From positions 1-9,102 of the forward strand of contig JAGLGH010000236.1 of the NCBI GenBank assembly GCA_023144115.1: 9,102 bases of DNA. The letters are read 5' to 3'. Both the position numbers and the translations under genes were made by a program. The notes beneath the pieces were generated by a model. That model was not told the DNA's origin. It did not search any database and was given only the letters and a program-made list of their open reading frames with translations. Below are positions 6,140 through 9,102 of the stretch, piece after piece (within the stretch, counting starts at the first letter, position 1; each line of letters begins with the position of its first letter). Source of the DNA: Nanobdellota archaeon. Its GTDB lineage: Archaea > Nanobdellota > Nanobdellia > Woesearchaeales > JAGLGH01.

Positions 6140-6149
6140 TAAGTACTTA
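6140..6149. promoter_or_regulatory. 10-base palindrome upstream of the thioredoxin TATA box
   Basis: TAAGTACTTA is a perfect inverted repeat centred at 6144.5, upstream of the TATA/BRE region. It shares the AGTACT core with the palindrome at 6098-6111, and the two centres are 40 bases apart with the half-site between them. By eye I found AGTACT nowhere else in the window. It may be a second operator. Confidence 0.4.
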
Positions 6150-6208
6150 TTAAATCCTTTCAAAAATAGAAATACTCTTCATAAAAAGATAAATAAGCTA
6201 ATCTGAAG

Positions 6209-6961
6209 TCATGGTTTTGCAACCAACCACATACTTTCAAAAAAACTCCAAAAAGATTCAGCTATTTGTTTACTCTGAATTAAAACTGCCCTTGATTCTT
6301 CACTATAAGTGATTATCAATATTTTTTCTTTAGATATTACAATAGTCGAGGGGGTAATTGTTTCAATAAATCTTAATTTTGTATGAGGAATGTCTTTGAA
6401 TAGATCTGAGACACTCCTGTATTTGTTATTATAAATTAATCTGGTTCTAATTCCTTTCTTAGCTTTTTTCATATAAAATCGCCTAACCATTAATTCATAT
6501 TTTTTCCCAAATGGACCTTTGGCTCCGAAAACCAGGTATTCATCGCCTTTTGTTAGACTATCAATAAAATCCAGCATTGCTGTTTCAATACCTTTGTATC
6601 CCTGATACATAGTTGTTTCCTGAATTTCACTTACTATTTTCTTTTTCATACTAAGTTCAGGTATAATCTTCTCAATATCTTCTGTTTCTTTTTCTAGTTC
6701 TTTCTTCTTCTCATTCATGTAATCTAAAAGCCTTTTTGGATTTGTTGCTTGAAAATACTTAACATTATTTTTGATAATATGCGAGACTAATCCTTTTTGC
6801 TCTAATCTTTCCAGAATTAAATATACTTTGGAACTAGTTATATGTGATTTGTCAATAATTTTGCCTACAGAACTAACTCCTAAATCTAAAAGTGCCATAT
6901 AAACCCTAACTTCTCCTCCAGTCATCCCTATTTTTTCCAGTAATTTAGTATAATCCTCCAT
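6209..6961 (-). CDS. TrmB-family transcriptional regulator
   Basis: Read from ATG 6961 the protein has 250 residues. Residues 1-75 form the TrmB-type winged helix (YTKLLEKIGMTGGEVRVYMALL, then ITSSKVYLILERLEQKGLV). About 78-100 is a Glu/Lys-rich coiled coil for dimerisation, and 115-250 is the PLD-like effector domain (YQGYKGIETAMLDFI, EYLVFGAKG, FESMWLVAKP). TrmB proteins sense sugars or other small ligands and act as repressors or activators; the ligand here is unknown. An upstream in-frame ATG at 7018 would place the TATA box inside the coding region, so 6961 is preferred, giving an almost leaderless message. The gene faces the methyltransferase/transglutaminase-like pair, which is its most likely target. 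Confidence 0.85.
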   Translation of the reverse strand: MEDYTKLLEKIGMTGGEVRVYMALLDLGVSSVGKIIDKSHITSSKVYLILERLEQKGLVSHIIKNNVKYFQATNPKRLLDYMNEKKKELEKETEDIEKIIPELSMKKKIVSEIQETTMYQGYKGIETAMLDFIDSLTKGDEYLVFGAKGPFGKKYELMVRRFYMKKAKKGIRTRLIYNNKYRSVSDLFKDIPHTKLRFIETITPSTIVISKEKILIITYSEESRAVLIQSKQIAESFWSFFESMWLVAKP

Positions 6962-6985
6962 ATTACTTCTCTCTTGGGGGGAGAT

Positions 6986-6999
6986 AATATTTAAATATT
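6986..6999. promoter_or_regulatory. Palindromic TATA element shared by divergent promoters
   Basis: AATATTTAAATATT is a perfect 14-base palindrome with a TATA box readable on both strands. Leftward it predicts a start near 6966, about 5 bases before the TrmB ATG. Rightward it predicts a start near 7019, with GAGG (7021-7024) before the methyltransferase ATG. One element may therefore serve both genes. Confidence 0.55.
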
Positions 7000-7032
7000 T
7001 CGGTTTCTTCCTAATCATCAGAGGATTATATT

Positions 7033-7776
7033 ATGTCAGAACAGGATTTCACAAAGATTGGAAGAGAATACGATGCGATTTATAGAGCAAAGATGAGTGA
7101 TTTAGAGGCAATCACATTAGATGTGCTTGAAACTTTGAAACCAAATAAAAAAGCTAAAGTCTGCGATGTTGGTGCTGGAACAGGGTTAGTTGCAGACTTA
7201 TTAAAACAAGCAGGGTGGAATTTTGATTATTTAGGTATAGAACCATCTGCGCTTTATGAGCAGCTTAAAGATAGAGCTGGAATTGAAAAAGCATTAAGAG
7301 ATAATTCTGACTCATTAAAATCATTTAATGGATCGTTTGATGCAGTTATTTACTCAAAATCGCTTCATGAAATATTAATCAGTAAATTACTTGATCATTA
7401 TAAGCTAGAATCTAATAAAGATTTGCATGATTTATACTTACAAGAATCAGATAATTATCAATCAAGAAAACAATTAGCGCTCAAAGAGGTTTTAGAAGAT
7501 TCATTTAATTCTCTAAGACCAACTGGATCAGTGATTGTGTCAGATATGGAATATCCAGGTTATTTAAGCCAAACAACAATAGATGAAAGTATAAAATATG
7601 TTTATCAAACATTCAAACATCTTAATTATAGGGAACAAACATTGCCAATAATTGAAATTGAAACAGCAATAGAAGCTACTCCCTGGAGAATTGTTGATAG
7701 AAGAGAGACTGCTAAAAGAAAAGATCCAAATATCAAAACTAAAGTCTATAGTTTGGCAATTCAGAAAGTGATGTAA
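7033..7776 (+). CDS. Class I SAM-dependent methyltransferase
   Basis: A 247-residue Rossmann-fold methyltransferase. Motif I is VCDVGAGTGLVADLL (residues 43-57, with D45, G47, G49, G51) and binds SAM. E70 at the end of YLGIEPS is the acidic residue expected to hold the ribose. FDAVIYSKSLHEIL (from 102) is the motif IV strand, and SLRPTGSVIVSDMEYPG is the late L.PGG..i..D strand. The DLHDLYLQESDNYQSRKQ insertion (about 130-147) is outside the core and may shape the substrate site. The substrate cannot be deduced: no RNA-binding domain and no NPPY motif are present, so a small molecule or protein is as likely as RNA. The gene is followed after 1 base by the transglutaminase-like gene, so the two are cotranscribed, and it is divergent from TrmB. 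Confidence 0.85.
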   Translation: MSEQDFTKIGREYDAIYRAKMSDLEAITLDVLETLKPNKKAKVCDVGAGTGLVADLLKQAGWNFDYLGIEPSALYEQLKDRAGIEKALRDNSDSLKSFNGSFDAVIYSKSLHEILISKLLDHYKLESNKDLHDLYLQESDNYQSRKQLALKEVLEDSFNSLRPTGSVIVSDMEYPGYLSQTTIDESIKYVYQTFKHLNYREQTLPIIEIETAIEATPWRIVDRRETAKRKDPNIKTKVYSLAIQKVM

Positions 7777-7777
7777 A

Positions 7778-8398
7778 ATGCTTAAAAATCATCTGACAAA
7801 AAAACAACTTGAAGTTATTGATGAAAAATTTATTGAATGGACTATTGGCCTAGGTAAAACTGATGCAAGAATTAATATCTTTAATAATCTATTAAATATT
7901 CCTTATGGAATCAATCTTAATATACATGATGTTAAGAATTGCAGCAGAATCTTTGATGAAAAGATAGCTCATTGTATTCCAAAACATTTTATCTTAGCTC
8001 ACATGTTTCAAAAACTGGGTATAGAAGTTAGATTAATAAGTATTCCATTTAACTGGAATTCTTTATTAAAAGATTTTCCAAAGCAGATAAGGAGAAGGGC
8101 TGGGGATTTGCCAGATTCTTTGCACTTGGCTTGTGAATGTAAAATCAATAATAGATGGATTTTAGTAGATTGTTCATTGGATTCAAAACTAAAAGCAGCA
8201 GGGTTTCATATTAATGATGATTGGGATGGGTACTCTGATACAATCCCTGCTGTAGTACCAAATCAGATCTTGAGACATAATACTGTAGATGAAAGACTGG
8301 AGCTGGAAAAGAAATTCTCTGCGAGAAATTGTGATAAAGTACAGTTCTTTGATTTTTTAAATAGATATCTTGATCAATTAAGGACTTCAATGTTATGA
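7778..8398 (+). CDS. Transglutaminase-like cysteine hydrolase/transferase
   Basis: The 206-residue protein shows the transglutaminase-like order Cys, His, Asp. C66 begins a helix (HCIPKHFILAHMFQKLGIEVRLI), H116 lies in SLHLACEC, and D131 follows a Trp strand in WILVDCS. This is the usual C...H...W.lvD layout of the superfamily, which includes proteases, peptide N-glycanases and amide-forming enzymes. No signal peptide or membrane segment is seen, so it should act in the cytoplasm. It starts 1 base after the methyltransferase stop, with AAGTGAT just before the overlap as a possible ribosome site. The pairing suggests both act on the same substrate, possibly a protein or peptide. The exact reaction is unknown, and the call rests on the triad and strand pattern. 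Confidence 0.7.
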   Translation: MLKNHLTKKQLEVIDEKFIEWTIGLGKTDARINIFNNLLNIPYGINLNIHDVKNCSRIFDEKIAHCIPKHFILAHMFQKLGIEVRLISIPFNWNSLLKDFPKQIRRRAGDLPDSLHLACECKINNRWILVDCSLDSKLKAAGFHINDDWDGYSDTIPAVVPNQILRHNTVDERLELEKKFSARNCDKVQFFDFLNRYLDQLRTSML

Positions 8399-8432
8399 GC
8401 AATATTACTCAGAGCCAAACCTAATAGATAAA

Positions 8433-8440
8433 TTTATATA
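8433..8440 (+). promoter_or_regulatory. TATA box for the cupin gene
   Basis: TTTATATA centred about 26 bases before ATG 8463, which predicts a leaderless message. No Shine-Dalgarno sequence lies between them. Confidence 0.55.
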
Positions 8441-8462
8441 AAGACATGACCTAATTATAATT

Positions 8463-8786
8463 ATGATTATTAAAAGTAAAGATGCAAATAAAAAAAAAGC
8501 AGGAGTTATGAATATTAATGAATATAAGATAAATTCAAATTTTAGTGGTGCTCTTATTGAAATCAATGGAAATCATGGAACATTAAAATGCTTAAAAGAA
8601 GATAGAATTTATTTTATAATCAAAGGTAATGGAAAATTCATTATCAATAATAAAGAAAATGCTGTTTCTGCTGATGATTTAATATTCATTCCAAAGAACA
8701 CTTCTTACAATATTATAGGAAAAATGAAATATTTTTTGATTTGCTCACCAGAATTTAATCCTGACGATGATGTATTTCTTGAATAA
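8463..8786 (+). CDS. Small cupin-fold protein without the usual metal ligands
   Basis: A 107-residue single-domain protein. The core (about 36-98) follows the cupin pattern: DRIYFIIKGNGKFIINNKENAVSADDLIFIPKNTSYNIIG corresponds to ...E..yvl.G.g.....g......GD...iP...H.... The HxH pair of the first cupin motif is replaced by residues in GTLKCLKEDR, and the His after IP is replaced by SYN. Without those ligands it probably does not bind metal in the usual way and may bind a small molecule or sugar instead. The first 15 residues are Lys-rich; a later ATG at 8508 is possible, but the TATA box fits 8463. It has its own promoter and sits between the transglutaminase-like gene and the ketopantoate reductase-like gene. 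Confidence 0.7.
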   Translation: MIIKSKDANKKKAGVMNINEYKINSNFSGALIEINGNHGTLKCLKEDRIYFIIKGNGKFIINNKENAVSADDLIFIPKNTSYNIIGKMKYFLICSPEFNPDDDVFLE

Positions 8787-8839
8787 AACATTTCCTATGG
8801 TAAATGAAGTAAATTTTGGCGCGTTAATAAAGAAAATTA

Positions 8840-8847
8840 TTTAAATA
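8840..8847 (+). promoter_or_regulatory. TATA box for the ketopantoate reductase-like gene
   Basis: TTTAAATA centred about 23 bases before ATG 8867. The predicted transcription start is at or within a few bases of the start codon, again a leaderless arrangement. Confidence 0.5.
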
Positions 8848-8866
8848 CTGAAATTTTAGAATCATT

Positions 8867-9102
8867 ATGGACATATTAATTGTTGGTGCTGGTTCAATTG
8901 GAGTATATTTAGGAACTTTGTTATATAGCAAAGGTCATAATCTTACTTTGCTTGGAGGGAAGAAATTAAGAAAACTCCATGATAGTATCTTAATCAATGA
9001 TGTAGTTTATCAATTACCTAAAAGAATCTATTCTATGCCCAAAAATGCCAAATTTGATTTTGTTTTTATTACATCAAAACTTTATGATCTAGAGAAGAAC
9101 CT
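8867..9102 (+). CDS. Ketopantoate reductase-like protein (PanE/ApbA family), 3' partial
   Basis: The first 78 codons of a gene that runs off the window. The N-terminus MDILIVGAGSIGVYLG carries the dinucleotide-binding G7-x-G9-x-x-G12 of the ketopantoate reductase family. FDFVFITSKLYDLEKN matches the family's D.vlvtvKay....... strand with its conserved Lys, S-K here. Family members reduce 2-dehydropantoate to pantoate with NADPH for coenzyme A synthesis, but many paralogues have other substrates, so no gene symbol is given. After the first strand the loop is GGKKLRKLHD, where classical members show R..H. The C-terminal substrate domain is outside the window. The start ATG is fixed by the TATA box and by the Rossmann strand beginning at residue 2. 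Confidence 0.8.
   Translation, partial: MDILIVGAGSIGVYLGTLLYSKGHNLTLLGGKKLRKLHDSILINDVVYQLPKRIYSMPKNAKFDFVFITSKLYDLEKN

Noticed and set aside
6962..7018. 19-residue N-terminal extension of TrmB
   Set aside because: It would run through the palindromic TATA box; the TrmB domain starts normally at ATG 6961.
8211..8402. Minus-strand open frame opposite the end of the transglutaminase-like gene
   Set aside because: Short, antisense to a supported gene, no recognisable sequence.
8891..8901. GGTTCAATTGG resembling a tRNA T-arm
   Set aside because: It encodes the Rossmann glycine loop of the ketopantoate reductase-like gene, and no acceptor or anticodon stem fits around it.
1..9102. CRISPR arrays, insertion sequences, long repeats or RNA genes
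   Set aside because: No regularly spaced repeats, transposase, terminal inverted repeats or convincing tRNA/rRNA structure were seen.

Overview
This window is strongly AT-rich and looks archaeal. Archaeal-type TATA boxes (TTTATAAA, TTTAAATA, TTTATATA) lie about 24-30 bases upstream of several start codons, so many messages are probably leaderless or nearly so. It carries a TrmB-family regulator and a second small winged-helix regulator. Its small, densely packed genes would suit a DPANN-type lineage such as Woesearchaeota, but that placement is a guess from gene style; no rRNA or marker gene is present.

Bases 1-1857 (+): the 3' end of a PEP-utilising (swivelling phosphohistidine domain) protein that enters from outside the window, then an HD-domain hydrolase 25 bases later. 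Bases 1966-2550 (+): a divergent Maf-family nucleotide pyrophosphatase. Bases 2559-2993 (-): a convergent C-terminal remnant of a radical SAM protein that lacks its iron-sulfur cysteines. Bases 3162-3557 (+): a 131-residue protein I do not recognise. Bases 3623-4180 (+): an HDDC2/YfbR-like HD nucleotidase. Two HD hydrolases and a Maf protein so close together suggest a nucleotide-cleaning theme, but each appears to have its own promoter or only a loose link.

Bases 6070-4207 (-): the most interesting unit. Thioredoxin (with an extra Cys beside the cis-proline), a cation diffusion facilitator with a Cys-rich tail, and a small winged-helix regulator with two N-terminal cysteines form a tight operon. 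The CDF and regulator genes overlap by ATGA, and a possible 34-residue reading frame overlaps the end of the regulator gene. The promoter has a perfect 14-base palindrome over the predicted transcription start, a 10-base palindrome upstream of the TATA box and a half-site between them, with GTAC centres 19 and 21 bases apart. This reads as a self-regulated redox/metal response operon (inference).

Bases 6961-6209 (-) and 7033-8398 (+): a TrmB-like regulator faces a methyltransferase plus transglutaminase-like pair across one palindromic TATA box that can serve both directions. Bases 8463-8786 (+): a cupin without the usual metal ligands. Bases 8867-9102 (+): the start of a ketopantoate reductase-like gene that runs off the end. 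No gene-free stretch exceeds 300 bases; the longest gaps (2994-3161, 6071-6208, 4181-4304) hold promoters, operators or a possible hairpin. No tRNA, rRNA, CRISPR array or insertion sequence was seen.
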